Shown here in pieces: positions 42,301 through 55,089 of a stretch of 64,000 nt of DNA. Under the pieces are notes generated by a model that saw nothing but the letters and a program-made list of their open reading frames with translations, had not been told where the DNA came from and did no database searches. How positions within the stretch are numbered: position 1 is the first letter of the stretch; each line of letters opens with the position of its first letter. The position numbers were made by a program, and so were the translations under genes. Origin of the DNA: Microglena sp. YARC (lineage: Eukaryota; Chlorophyta; Chlorophyceae; Chlamydomonadales; Chlamydomonadaceae); the NCBI GenBank assembly GCA_022414725.1, contig CM039465.1:19805206-19869205 (forward strand), written 5' to 3'.

Positions 42301-42931
42301 ACCACCCCAACCCCCAACTCCCAACCCCACCCAGCCCATCCAGCCCTTGCTGCAAGTCAGGGGCCTAGCCCACTAGCTGATGTTACACCGTCCTCTGGCA
42401 AAGGGAAAGCCCTGGGAGCTTCCACCCTGCCCATCCCTATTCCCCTATACCCCATTCCCTTGTACCAGTGTGGGCATGAGGATGAAGTGGAACAGGAAAA
42501 GGAGTGCGAAAGGCCTTTGCCATTACGGTGTTGATGCTAATAGAGCACACGGTGTATTGTTTCATGGAAGCCTGTGCATCCCTTGACAGTTCAGATTGCT
42601 TCTCCACAGCTATTTCTGCATTTGAAACAAATCACATTTCAATTCCCCCAAAACATGCTTATGGGCCGACTCTTTGGGTACTCAACTACCCACACCCCAC
42701 ATTATCTTGCGCAAGACAACCTGGTGTGTGTGAATCCAAAGAGTCGCCCCATAATTATGTTGATTAGGATAGGATAGTTGGAAGACCCCCCGGGAGTTGG
42801 AGCGTGGGCTTGTCTTGGGCCAACACTGGCCTGCCTATGACACTGTAATGCACGGAACAATAAATTGCCTCGTGTATTAAGACAGCGCACACTACGCAGA
42901 ACCTGGGGAAATCAACTGTTGAACTGTTTCG
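42301..42931. other. Intergenic region with a stem-loop
   Basis: ATGGGCCGACTCTTTGG (42660-42676) and CCAAAGAGTCGCCCCAT (42735-42751) form an imperfect inverted pair around ~57 bases. 42780-42845 matches 43905-44000 (GGGCTTGTCTTGG..CCTGCCTATGA), a dispersed repeat. No gene seen. Confidence 0.6.
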
Positions 42932-43257
42932 TACCGTAGGCGCATGATTTGTTGGCGTAAAATAGAGATGGCGGATGGCACCCAAAAGGGGCTAAAATCA
43001 TGGCGGATTTAAAGGTTGGCGGATGTTACAGATTTGGAGTGCTCCATAAATTGGCTCAGGGGACCAATGGCGGAATCTTTTTTTACATTTTTCCAATTGA
43101 AACCAGATTCAAGTGTGACTAAAATGAGTTATTCTGGGCATAACAGGAGTATACAAATATTGGACCTCAGAATTAAAAAAAAAACTCAGTGAAAAAATAT
43201 TGGACCTCTGTTTACAAATAACTATGTCACCCTGTGCAAAAAACTTGGGGAGGGCTG

Positions 43258-43311
<54 letters not shown>

Positions 43312-43743
43312 ATATAAATAAGAAGCGTGACTAATATAATTGGCTTGAAATCGCCTTGCAGATAGTGCAAGGCAATGTTCACTTCAGACTGTATTTTTAC
43401 AGTCCAGCGGTAGCCAAATAGGCTATAGAGACCTGCCCTACTGTGCGACAAGAGGGGACTTGCACTGGGCTAAGCCCCAAGATTCTGACAATTCTGGGCA
43501 CTGGATTCTGTCAGCTGGGCTAGAACGAAATTGAAAAGAAAAGAAATGAGCAGCCGTCAAGAATGAAGGGAGTTGTCTACAGGGAGTTACTACCCCTCCA
43601 ACTGTGTGTACTGCACTGACCGTATTGGCCTGGCGAAGTGTTGGCGGATGGCCCAATCCGCCAGCACTCCCCACCTGGAAAAATGATTGATGGCGGACAG
43701 GTGTCCGCCATCTCATCCGCCATCATATCATGCGCCTACGGTA
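42932..43743. mobile_element. ~810-bp element with 17-bp perfect terminal repeats and TA flanks
   Basis: TACCGTAGGCGCATGAT at 42932-42948 is the exact reverse complement of 43727-43743. Taking the outer TA as the target site, the layout matches Tc1/mariner-type DNA transposons. The interior repeats TGGCGGATG and holds a 51-base C run (43259-43309). No transposase is visible, so it is non-autonomous. Confidence 0.8.
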
Positions 43744-44888
43744 TGAAGCAACCAACGTATAGTAATTAAACATGGCAGGAGCATCCTGCTGGGAAGACTA
43801 ATGCTTTGTTAATCAATTGATATAATACATTGTTGACTATACTCATAGAAACGATTGCATGATTCATATATATACATGTATCAATACTCAGTTGATTATG
43901 TGGAGAAGGTTTGAAGACCCCCCCCCCCCCCACCCCCACCCCACCCGGAGGTTGGGAAGTGGGCTTGTCTTGGATCATCACTAGCCTGCCTATGATAATG
44001 ACACGCCATGCAGTAGTTTAAAGAGCAAAACATGCATCGGCAGGCTCTGATTAAGAGCCACCATCTTGAGTATTACATTGCATTGCCATAGACAGGCCAT
44101 AGTTGATTCTTAAGTCTTCAAACCATCCTCAAAATCCGTGGGGACAAGCAATTAAGTAATGAGGCAGACAAGTAAGTCTGCATGATGGCATGAGTAGTAA
44201 CTGTCCACATAATGGCATGAGTAGACAGGCATTTAATTTAAAATCTCAAGTGATTGTGAGTCGACAATGTCGTACTTGCTCTGCAGAAGCGCTAGGATAA
44301 CTCAGATGTGTATGTATGTATGTATGTTGTTACAGTCCAGGAGTAGGCCAAATAGGGTAATATGACTTGCCCAACAGTGGCAGGAGGGGCTTAAAACGAA
44401 CCCCAAACAATCGCTTTACTGATGCGGGGCCCTGAGTTCGTGCTATAGTGAACATGTAATCCTAGGATTAGAATTTAATCATCATACTGAGTGGAATGAT
44501 AATTTACTTGTTCGATTCTTATCACCTTTTAGTACATTTTATAAGATTTCCCGATCCTTCAAAGGAATCAGGATTCATAACCAGTCCCATGCTGGAGTCT
44601 TCATCGACCAACTCAGGTTCAATTGTCAGTTTCACAAAAACACTGGGTTCTCGTGCAGTGCCAGGCAAAAACTGTTGGGGCTCTTATAGCCTTGTTTGCC
44701 TTCAGCCTTCTCGAGTGCGTTTCCAGCGGGCGAAACTGCCAGCCGAGCACAAATACATCACAAGCACTACAAGTACCATTTTCACAAGTCAGGGAAGCCT
44801 GCCTAGCTCGCGCGCAAATATCATCGATCCCGCTACCAGGTGCTGATGATGGCGAAGATGAAATAACCCTGCTTGTCCTCATCTATAA
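43744..44888. other. Region upstream of the kinesin-like gene
   Basis: Contains an R1 copy (44333-44460). From about 44600 to 44880 the composition is more even and open frames exist on both strands, but none is recognisable. An in-frame TAA sits immediately before the kinesin ATG. This is probably 5' untranslated and promoter sequence. Confidence 0.4.
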
Positions 44889-45077
44889 ATGCCGTTCTCT
44901 TCTGAAGTCGCGGTTCGAGTTCGCCCCTCCCTTCTCAATTCTAGCCCTCGAGTGACCACTGTTCCTCTGCGGGGTCAATATGGCCATTTCACAGTCGATG
45001 CAGTGCACGATGAAGCGGCCAGCCAGGAAGCTATTTATAGCTCTAACGTCGCACCGCTTGTCAGCAGCTTTTTGAAG
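44889..45077 (+). CDS. Kinesin-like exon 1
   Basis: Encodes MPFSSEVAVRVRP to APLVSSFLK: the first strand and the loop before the P-loop. It ends AAG|GCAAGA, a typical GC-type donor; no GT donor keeps the frame to exon 2. Confidence 0.85.
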
Positions 45078-48000
45078 GCAAGATTTATGTCTTGATGGAT
45101 CGAAATTGACGATGGCTTCGAAACTTTGACTGCGTTGACCTCTAGCGGGGTGGTACAAGTCGCATCACGATGGCCGTTTGTCGCGCCATGCTTGACGCGC
45201 TCTCTCCCTGCCATTCTCGCAGCCTCACAACGTTTGTGAATGCCTTCTTTATTTTACGCTCTTGCCACGTGTGTCGTGCAGGGCGCAGATGGCGTGGTCC
45301 TGCTGTATGGAGCAGCTGGGAGTGGGAAAACTTACAGCCAAGAAGTAAGTACAGTCTTCCCTCCATGGGTGCATGCATATTAAAAGCATCACTTGTGCAT
45401 TTGCCTGTGCCTGTGCCTGGGCAGGGCATGGCATGGGGATTTCATGGGTGCAGGAGCTGGCGAGTCACTCAGGTGCTGATATAGTAGAAGTAGGTATTTG
45501 ATTGTGCATGTGCTTTGCAGCGTGTGTGAGCACCTCTGTGCTGCTCTTTGACATAACATCCTTGGAAGATGCATACACTAGAAAAATTATACCTGGACAA
45601 GTCTTTAATCTGTCTAATCTGCTTCGTATGCTCCCTGGTTTCCGTGGGTATCGCACGTGGTGACTTATAATTGGAAGATGGTGAGCAGCCCGGAGTTGGC
45701 TGAAAAACCATGTATCGATCGTATCCAATCTAGACATATTGGATTCAGGGTTTTCTTCAAGGTGCTACTTGTAGCGCAGGTGCTAAATTATACACCTTAA
45801 TGTATTGAGGGAGCTATGTAAGCCTTTTGTTTTTTGTGTGTGTGGGATAAACAGCTGCTAGTAGCAAACCGAAGGCTGCTTGGAGCACCATGGTACTACG
45901 TAAAGACACTGGTTCATTTCCTTTGAAAAAAACATGATTGGATTACAACAAAGCAGCACTCGCTCCAGGAGGTGGGTCTCCCGACGCAAACCAGCAGCAC
46001 CAAGGATACAGCTCAATTGTTGTTGCCACTCCTACAGATGTGATAAGTTGATATGCATATTTGTTACATCGCAAGCCTGGGGACTCACTCTTGTAGTGCC
46101 CAGTATTAGCTGGCCTGGTTCTACTGGAGACTGCCAGGTTAAGCCGGCAGCTAGCACTAGCTGGCACGCGCCTAGTGGCTTGGCCTGGTAGTCACCCAGG
46201 CCGGCCACGCAGCGCTTACGCGTTATACTACAGCCATATGCAGTAGCATAACAACAAAAGAGCCGGCACACATTGAGCCAGGTCCAAGCGGAGTAGGATG
46301 GTTTGCCGCAGACTGATTTTAACTAACTTTCTTCAACTGTCCTGCAGTTTCAACTAACTTGCTTCAACTGTCCTGCAGTTTCAACTAACTTGCTTCAACT
46401 GTCCTGCAGTTTCAAATCACAACTCCTCCTCTTACAGGGTCCAGGTTCCGGACAACTTGCGAAGGATGGGATGGTGCAGCGAGCTGTGCTCTCCTTGCTA
46501 AAGAATTTAATCACCGTCCCAAGGCACAAGTACAAGCTGTCTGTCAACTACAGTGGTACGTTCCAGACAAGAGTTGATACAACTGGGCAGACCCCTTTTT
46601 GTTTCAGAAAGGGGGTCTTCTGGTAGTGATCAGGGGGCTGGTGTCTTTTAAGGCTACGCTCCTGGTAGCGATTTAATAGCGTAAGAATTTAATCACCGTC
46701 CCAAGCCACAAGTACAGGCGGCCACTGTAGCCTGTCAGTGCCACTGTAGCCTGTCAGCTACAGTGGTACATTTCAGACAACAGTTGATACAACGGGGTTC
46801 AGTTCATCAGTGCCTTTTCTTTTTAAGCCCTTCCTCTAACGGTTGGGCAAGTCCCTTTAGCCTATTTGGCCTACCCCTGGACTGTAACATACGTACAACG
46901 GGGCAGACCCCCTGTTTATTTCTGAAAGGGGATCTTCTGGTAGAGTTCAGGGATTTGGTGTCTTTCAAGGTTAGGCTCCTGGTAGCAATTTGGGTAGGTC
47001 GCCCGAAGGGCCGCCCTGCCGGGCAGGCCCAGGGGGGAAGGGGGGCTGGACGGGGGAGTCTCGGGGTAGCAGAAGGTTTGGCCAAAACGGGTGTCCCAGG
47101 TAGTGATTGCCACTGGCAGTAGAAACAAAGCTCTGCAATGGGGAACAAGTAGGGTTGTCAATATCGTTCTGGTTTCAAGATTATCGGGCGATACATCATA
47201 AGAGATCGTACAATATATTGAACGCTATGTTGATATATTGTGCAGTTTTGTGTGGTGTATCATACCATATTTGTCTTTACATCCACGATATCGTGCTTGA
47301 CAACCCTTGGAATACGAGAACTCAACACAAGCCCTGTCGCTCCCTTGGCTGCCGGCATACATCAGTAGGGAACGGCAATATATTATCATATAATATCGTG
47401 TCATCATATGATATCATTTGATGCCAGCATTCGGACTAGGCCAAAGTTCCAATTTATATACGATATTATATGATGCAATTTGTATCGCTTTTGGTCAAAA
47501 TCATATGATATGCCGGTCCCAGATACATCAGCATGTCGCCCACACAAGAGGAATATCTATAACAACCCCTATTGCTCCCTCGGCTGTCGGCATACACCAG
47601 CTTGAAAAAGGTGGCTTATGAAAGGTAGGAAGAGGTCAGATTAGGTGGGGTAGGGGGCTGGGGTAGGGGTTGGGATGGGGGTAGGGGACGCCCACTCGTA
47701 GTAATATCTATAATATCTATAACTGTTTATGTTTTGGGCTTCGCTTTGCAGCTTCCAGTCAGCTTCATTAGCCGGCCACTGGGCCAAGCCCAAAGCTTTC
47801 TGTTGCATTGTAATGCTCGACATTTCAGCTTTCAGACACACTAGCTAGCTTCAGGTTAGGCCCAAAGACAGGGAAAGGAAGATGCCTGGAAGCTGCTATG
47901 CGTAGCTAAAAAAATACACAGTGAGAACTGGACACAGCAACTGTTATTTTTCTGTGCGGCGCGTCGTAAATTGGGTGACTCTGTACGACCCCAGTGCAAC

Positions 48001-50032
48001 GCGATGCCCCCCCGAACCTCGCGAAGCGCTAAGGGCAAAGCCCGGGGGGTCAGGGGGGACAGTTCTGACTAGTTGAGCCAGACCCATGCGTCGCCATGCA
48101 GCGACGGAAGGGCGATGTGCCGTCGAAAACAAAAACACTGGACACTACAATGTAGGCAGCTAATATGAGCAAACGCCAGTTACATGAACACAGTGGTGTT
48201 GCTGAATCTGGACTGACACTGGTAGCTGGTAGGGGCAAGCAGAAGCAGAACACCAAATACATGCAACGAACAATTTGAAGATTAAATTACTGCCCTCCCC
48301 ACCCCACCCACTCGCCCACCCAGTCCAGCCCACCCACCCTCTACCATTCACCCACCCATAGACGACATTCTTTTCAATACACCCCCTTTTAAAAGTTGTC
48401 CCCCAATCCCTTTACGGGCACAGCCCGTAAGGATTTAAAATGGGCAAATATCTGCATCTAAGAAAAAAAGTTAAAGTTTATTAAAAATAAAAAAGGGACA
48501 ACTGTTAAAATTTAAAGTTCTCTCACTTTCACCCTATGGGATTTGAATACCTGGCCTATCTGCTGGGCAAACAGAAGCAGACGCATGCACGCATCAAGTA
48601 AATTACTGCCCTCCCCACCCCACCCACTCGCCCACCCATCCCAGCCCACCCACCTGCTCGCCTGCCAGCCCGCCCACCCTCTACCCTTCACCCACCCATG
48701 ATTTGATCACCAGGCCTATCTGCTGGGATGGATGGTACCCTGGTGGATCTGCTGGCTGGTGGTAGCGTCCTCGGCTCTCTAAAGGACTCCTCAGGGGCCT
48801 TGGCTGTGAGCAAGCTCGTCAACAGGGAGCTAGTGCAGGCGGAGGACATCAACCTGGTGAGCACTCAAGAGATGTCAGTGATAGCTGTATTCTTGCCTAC
48901 CTATCCCTTTCTCTCTGGTCTCTACCAAACCCTATACCCTATAATTGATTCAGAGTTGACGCCTCTTGGCCGTGGTTTGGGTTGCTGGGTTGGGTTCTTG
49001 GTTGTTTTTACTCTTTGCTACTTGGCTGAGGTTTGTGTTGTTGTGTTGTTGGGTTGATGTTTTTACTCTTTGCTACTTGGCTGAGGTTTGTGTTGTTGGG
49101 TTGTTGGGTTGATGTTTTTACTCTTTGCTGCTTTGCTGTGGTTTGGGTTGTTGGGTTGTTGGGTTGTTGTAACCCTCGGCTACTTTGCTGTGGTTTAGGT
49201 TGTTGGGTTGTTGTAACCCTTTGCTACTTGGCTGTGGTTTGGGTTGTTGGGTTGTTTTTACTCTTTGCTACTTGGCTGTGGCTTGGGTTGTTGGGTTGTT
49301 GTAACCCTTTGCTACTTGGCTGTGCTTTGGGTTGTTGGGTTATTGGGTTGTTTTTACTCTTTGCTACTTGGCTGTGGCTTGGGTTGTTGGGTTGTTTTTA
49401 CTCTTTGCTACTTGGATGTGGCTTGGGTTGTTGGGTTGTTGTAACCCTTTGCTACTTGGATGTGGCTTGGGTTGTTGGGTTGTTTTTACTCTTAGCTACT
49501 TGGCTGTGGCTTGGGTTGTTGGGTTGTTGTAACCATTTGCTACTTGGATGTGGTTTGGGTTATTAGGTTGTTTTTACTCATTGCTACTTGGCTGTGGCTT
49601 GGGTTGTTGGGTTGTTGTAACCCTTTGCTACTTGGCTGTGAGCAAGCTTGTAAACGGGGAACTATTGCAGGCATAGGTCTTCGGCCTGGTGAGCATGGGT
49701 TTCTTCTCGGGCCCTAAAAAAACTCGGGCTTTTAGCTTTATGTGCTAAGTTATGTACCATGGTGTTTTGGGGGTGCTACGTAAGAGCCTCTTGGGGTTCC
49801 TTATTGGGGCCAAACAAGCTGCTAGCAGCACCCCAAAGCCTACCAGGAGCACTATGGTGCTACATAGAGACACTGGTTCCTTTCCTTCAAAAACCCTGCT
49901 GGTGAGCACTGCAGGGGATCGATGTACTATGTCCTATTCTGTACTACTTTGCGCTCTTTATGCTTAGTGCAGCATCATACAGCATACACCATACATCATA
50001 CATCATCACCCTCACCACCACCACCGTCATCA

Positions 50033-50063
<31 letters not shown>

Positions 50064-53000
50064 CACCCACCTCCTCTTCCTCCTCTTCCTCCTCCTCCTC
50101 CTCTTTGTCCTCCTCATCTTCCTCCCCCTCCTCATCTTCCTCACCTCCTCCTCCTCCACCCCATCACCACAACCATATGTGAATCCATCTGACCACCACT
50201 GCTTGTGTTAAGCCAAGGCCGCGCTGCCCTGTCGTCTATATCATTCCCTCTTGACCCGGCAAGCCGCAGGCACATTTGAAGTCCAATAGGTCTACATGAT
50301 CATGTAACCAACATCATCATAACTGAATCCATCTGACCACAACTGCAGGTGGTAAGCCAAGGCCGCGCTGCCCGCTCCTCCGTACGAAGAAGTGGGCGCA
50401 TGGGAGGTGGAGGGAGCAGCAGCACCAGCTCTAGCAGTTCAGGGAGCATGCACACCATGCTCACCATCATGCTGTCAGGGACAGAGGCAAACAATGGGCT
50501 CCTGAGGACGAAGCTAAGCTTTATTGAACTCGCCTCCCCTGAACCAAAGGTGACTACCAGCTCAGTTGTTCAATCAGGTCTCTGCTATTGTGTCTTACCT
50601 GGTTCTTAGGCCACACTAGACAAAGCCAAGCTTTACTGAACTGGCCTCCCCAGAACCAAAGGTGCTTACCAGTTCAGTTGTTCAATCAGATCTATGCTAT
50701 TGTGCCTAACTTGGTTCTTAGGCCACGTCAGGCATAGCCAAGCTTTACTGAACTGGCCTCCCCACGACCAAAGGTGACTACCAGTTCAGTTGCTCAATCA
50801 GGTCTCTGCTATTGTGTCTTAGTTGGTTCCATGGCCACATCAGACACAGCCAAGCTTTACTGAATCAGCCTCCCCACGACCAAAGGTGCTTACCAGTTCA
50901 GTTGTTCAATCAGATCTATGCTATTGTGCCTAACTTGGTTCTTAGGCCACGTCAGGCATAGCCAAGCTTTACTGAATCAGCCTCCCCAGAACCAAAGGTG
51001 CTTACCAGTTCAGTTGTTCAATCAGATCTATGCTATTGTGCCTAACTTGGTTCTTAGGCCACGTCAGGCACAGCCAAGCTTTACTGAACTGGCCTCCCCA
51101 GGACCAAAGGCGCTTACCAGTTCAGTTGCTCAATCAGGTCTCTGCTATTGTGTCCTACTTGGTTCTGAGGCCACATCAGTCGAAGCCTAGCTTGATTGAA
51201 CTGGCCCCCCCAGGACCAAGGGTGCTTCCCAGCTCAGTTGTTCAATCAGGTCTCTGCTATTGTGCCTTACTTCATTCTGAGAAACACCAAATGAAGTGAT
51301 CGACATGGAATCATCCATTGATGAACGGCGAATCGCTTTTTTAGTATTCAATGCAGGACATGAGTCTGTGGTAATGTTTCCCGACACAACGTCCCTTCTC
51401 ACCACCATCCGTTGCCTTCTCCGCCACCATCTTCATCTACATCTCCACCACGACCACCACCACCACCGTCTTCTTCATATTTTCAGCAAGGTCCTTTCTC
51501 AGCAAGGTCCCATCTTACATGTTGCGGGTCTTCTTGGGTCACCCCATCCTCCACCACCACCTCTACCACCACCACCACCACCACTACCACTACCACATGT
51601 CGCGGGACAAACTGGGTCACCCCATCCCCACCACTGTTTCTCGACATAATGCCCTCTCTCACCACCACCACCACCACCATCTTCATACTCAGTAAATTCC
51701 CTTCTGACATGTCGTGGGACGCACTGGGCCACCCCACCCCCCTCACTATTTCTTGACACAATGTCCTTTCTCACCACCATCCTCAACCACCACCACCACC
51801 AGCATCTTCTTCATTTTCTCAGCAAGGTCCTTTCTGACATGTTGTAGGATGCTTGGGGCCACCCCATCCCCATCACTGATCCTCGACACAATGTCCTTTC
51901 TCAGCACCATCCTTCACCACCACCACCACCAGCATCTTATTCTTATTCTCAGCAAGGTTCTTTCCTACATGTCGCAGGATGCCCTGGGCCACCCCATCCC
52001 GGGCACTGATCCCGCGCTTTCCCGCTCCCTGTCTCTCGCGTTTGGCAGCTTAACGTCCGTCATGGCGGCGCTTGTCAAGGTACAGGGGGAGGGCGTAACT
52101 GTGGAGGAGGGCCCTCCGCATGTGCCTTGGCGGGACAGCCTACTGACCAGATGGCTGCAGGTGAGCCAGGTGTCGCTGTCCTGATCACACAAAGTTGTTT
52201 CCTGTATCATCCCACATGCATAACTGGGACAATACATTTTTTATTCGTCTTTCCGTGAATGAATTAACAACCAATACATTTTCACATAGACATAACAAAT
52301 ATAGTTTAACGTAGACATAACAAATATAGTTTAACGTAGACATACCAGAGGTTTGAGTATACGAAACGTTCAGTCTTCGGGAAGACCCGGTCGCATTTCA
52401 GTAACGGTTACCGGGACAATACATTTTTCATTTGCCTTCCCATGAAAGAATGAACAGTCATTACTTTAACATAGACATAGCACATACGAGTATGTGAAAC
52501 ATTCAGCCTTATGGATGGCTGTAAATGGCCAGCAGGATGTGGCGTTGGGTTGGAAGTCGGTTGTTTACATTATATTCTTGTAAGAGCTTATCAGTGCCAC
52601 ACATGAGCTGTTACAATAATACAATCTAAACTAATTAGCCCTAAACCACCACACCCTACCCCGTCCTACCCAACCCAACCTTACCCCACTCAACCCAAAC
52701 CAACCCAATCCAACCCGAACCAACCCAACCAACCCATATCATATCATATCAAACCAAACCAAACCAAACTCGCTTTTCTTACAGGATGTCTTATCTTCGA
52801 TGGAGCGCATGTTAGTCATGGCCTGCGTTGCACCTGGACCTGAGGTATGTAGGGTGAAGGGGTGAGTGCATGCAGGACTGGGGCACCCAAGTGTACCAAG
52901 ACTCCAAACTCCTAGGTTCAAAGAGCAAAGGAACTAAGCCAGAAAGATATGGGCTGCAGGATGGAATACTTGCAGGGGCCGGCATATCATATGATGTAGA

Positions 53001-54244
53001 CCAGAGGTGAGTATGGTATCATATGAAATCATACAAATTGCATCATACGATATTGCATGTAAATGGTAACTTAAGCCTGGTCAGTCTGCCGACATCATAT
53101 GATATCAGATGATATCATGTGATGACATGATATCATATTGCCGTTCCCTAAAGATTTCCTGTTGTTGTTGATATTGCTTTTTGGCGGAGCCCCCCCTACT
53201 GGGGGACAGGAGCCCCCAGGGTCACTGCGTTGTCCGTCTGGCAGACCACAAGAAACAAGTAACCCTGCCCCTAACTGTCTTGTAAACCCTGGCTTCGGTC
53301 CGCTGCACTTGATTCCGTTGCCACCTATTGCTCCGATAGCCAATACTCTCCGCCAATTTCCGTGTCGCTTGCGATGCTGCGAGGACTTGTTTGTTCTTAT
53401 TATTGCTTTACATTTTGTATCCTGTGATTTTGTGGATGGTTGGAAGATCTCCCCGGATGCTGTGAAGCAGGCTTGTCTTTGGTCAGCTATGGCCTGTCTG
53501 ACAAAATCGTATAACCATATGGTCATGCTGATGTCTGGCATTGCCTCAAATATGGCCTGTCTATGACAAAATCATGTAAACATATGTTCATCATGTAACA
53601 ACCTGACCTGAATAAACACATATCCATCATGTAACAACCTGAACTGAATAAACACATGTTCATCATGTTAACATATGCTCATGCTTATGTTTGGCAGTGC
53701 CTCAAGTATGGCCTGTCTGTGACTAAATCATGTACACATATGTTCATCATGTTAACATATGTTCATCATGTTAACACATGTTCATCATGTAAATATATGT
53801 TCATCATGTAAACATATGCTCATGCCCCGCTCATACTGATGTTTAATAGCGCCTCAAGTATGGCCTGTATGTGATTAAATCATGTACACATATGTTTATG
53901 CTGATGTTTGGTAGTGCCTCAAAGCTTGACTTGAACTTGAACTTTGTTACATAGCTTCAGCCAGCAATTTGGCGGCTCGCTGTCTTCGGCATTAAACAAA
54001 ACATTATCAGGAAAAAAGCTTGACACTATCATTATTATTGTTGCTATCGGTATAACCAGGAACAAAGCTTGACACTATCGTTGCTTCCCCCAGGCTGCTT
54101 CTGACACGCTCGCTACATTGGGCTATTCCTCCCGCTTCCGTTGCCCAGCAGTGGTGGATGGCGTGAGTAGCAGAGGTGTCTCTGTTGCAGCAACATGGGA
54201 TGAGGGATCCAGGGCAGGTCAGTTTGTCAGGGCAAGGCAAGCAG

Positions 54245-54289
<45 letters not shown>

Positions 54290-54294
54290 CCAAT

Positions 54295-54354
<60 letters not shown>

Positions 54355-55035
54355 CGGCCAATGAGCAACATGGGATGAGGGCTCCAGGGCAGGTCAGAGT
54401 GTCGGGGCAAGCTATGCAGTCCAATTAATGAATCAATCAATCAATCAACCAATCAATCAATCAATCATTCGGCCAATGAGCAACATGGGATGAGGGCTCC
54501 AGGGCAGGTCAGAGTGTCGGGGCAAGTTATGCAGTCCAATTAATGAATCAATCAATCAACCAATCAATCAATCAACCAATCAATCATTCGGCCAATGAGC
54601 AACATGGGATGAGGGCTCCAGGGCAGGTCAGAGTGTCGGGGCAAGACATGCATTCCAATTAATTAATGAATGAATGAATGAATGAATCAATCATTCATTC
54701 GGCCAATCGTTCAATCAATCAGCAACATGGGATGAGGGCTCCAGGGCAGATCAGTTTGTCAGGGCAAGACACACATTTCGATCAATCATCCAATCAATCA
54801 ATGAACCAATCATTCAGCCAATCAGCAACATGGGATGAGGGCTCCAGGGCAGGTCAGAGTGTCGGGGCAAGACACGCATTTCAATTAATGAATCAATGAA
54901 TCAATGAATCATTAAACCAATCATTCAATCAATCAACAACATGGGATGAGGGCTCAAGGGCAGGGCAGTTTGCAATACAATCTGAATCCTATTCTTCAGG
55001 ATGTGCATCTTTAGCATGCAAGACACGCATTTCAG

Positions 55036-55089
<54 letters not shown>

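Noticed and set aside
44619..44882. Divergent minus-strand gene starting six bases from the kinesin ATG
   Set aside because: The 87-codon frame has no recognisable motif or splice extension, and two starts that close leave no room for a promoter.
49033..49566. 177-codon frame with repeated LLFATWLWLGLLGC, resembling a membrane protein
   Set aside because: It is a translation of the TTGGGTTG array in a kinesin intron; hydrophobicity comes from the repeat.
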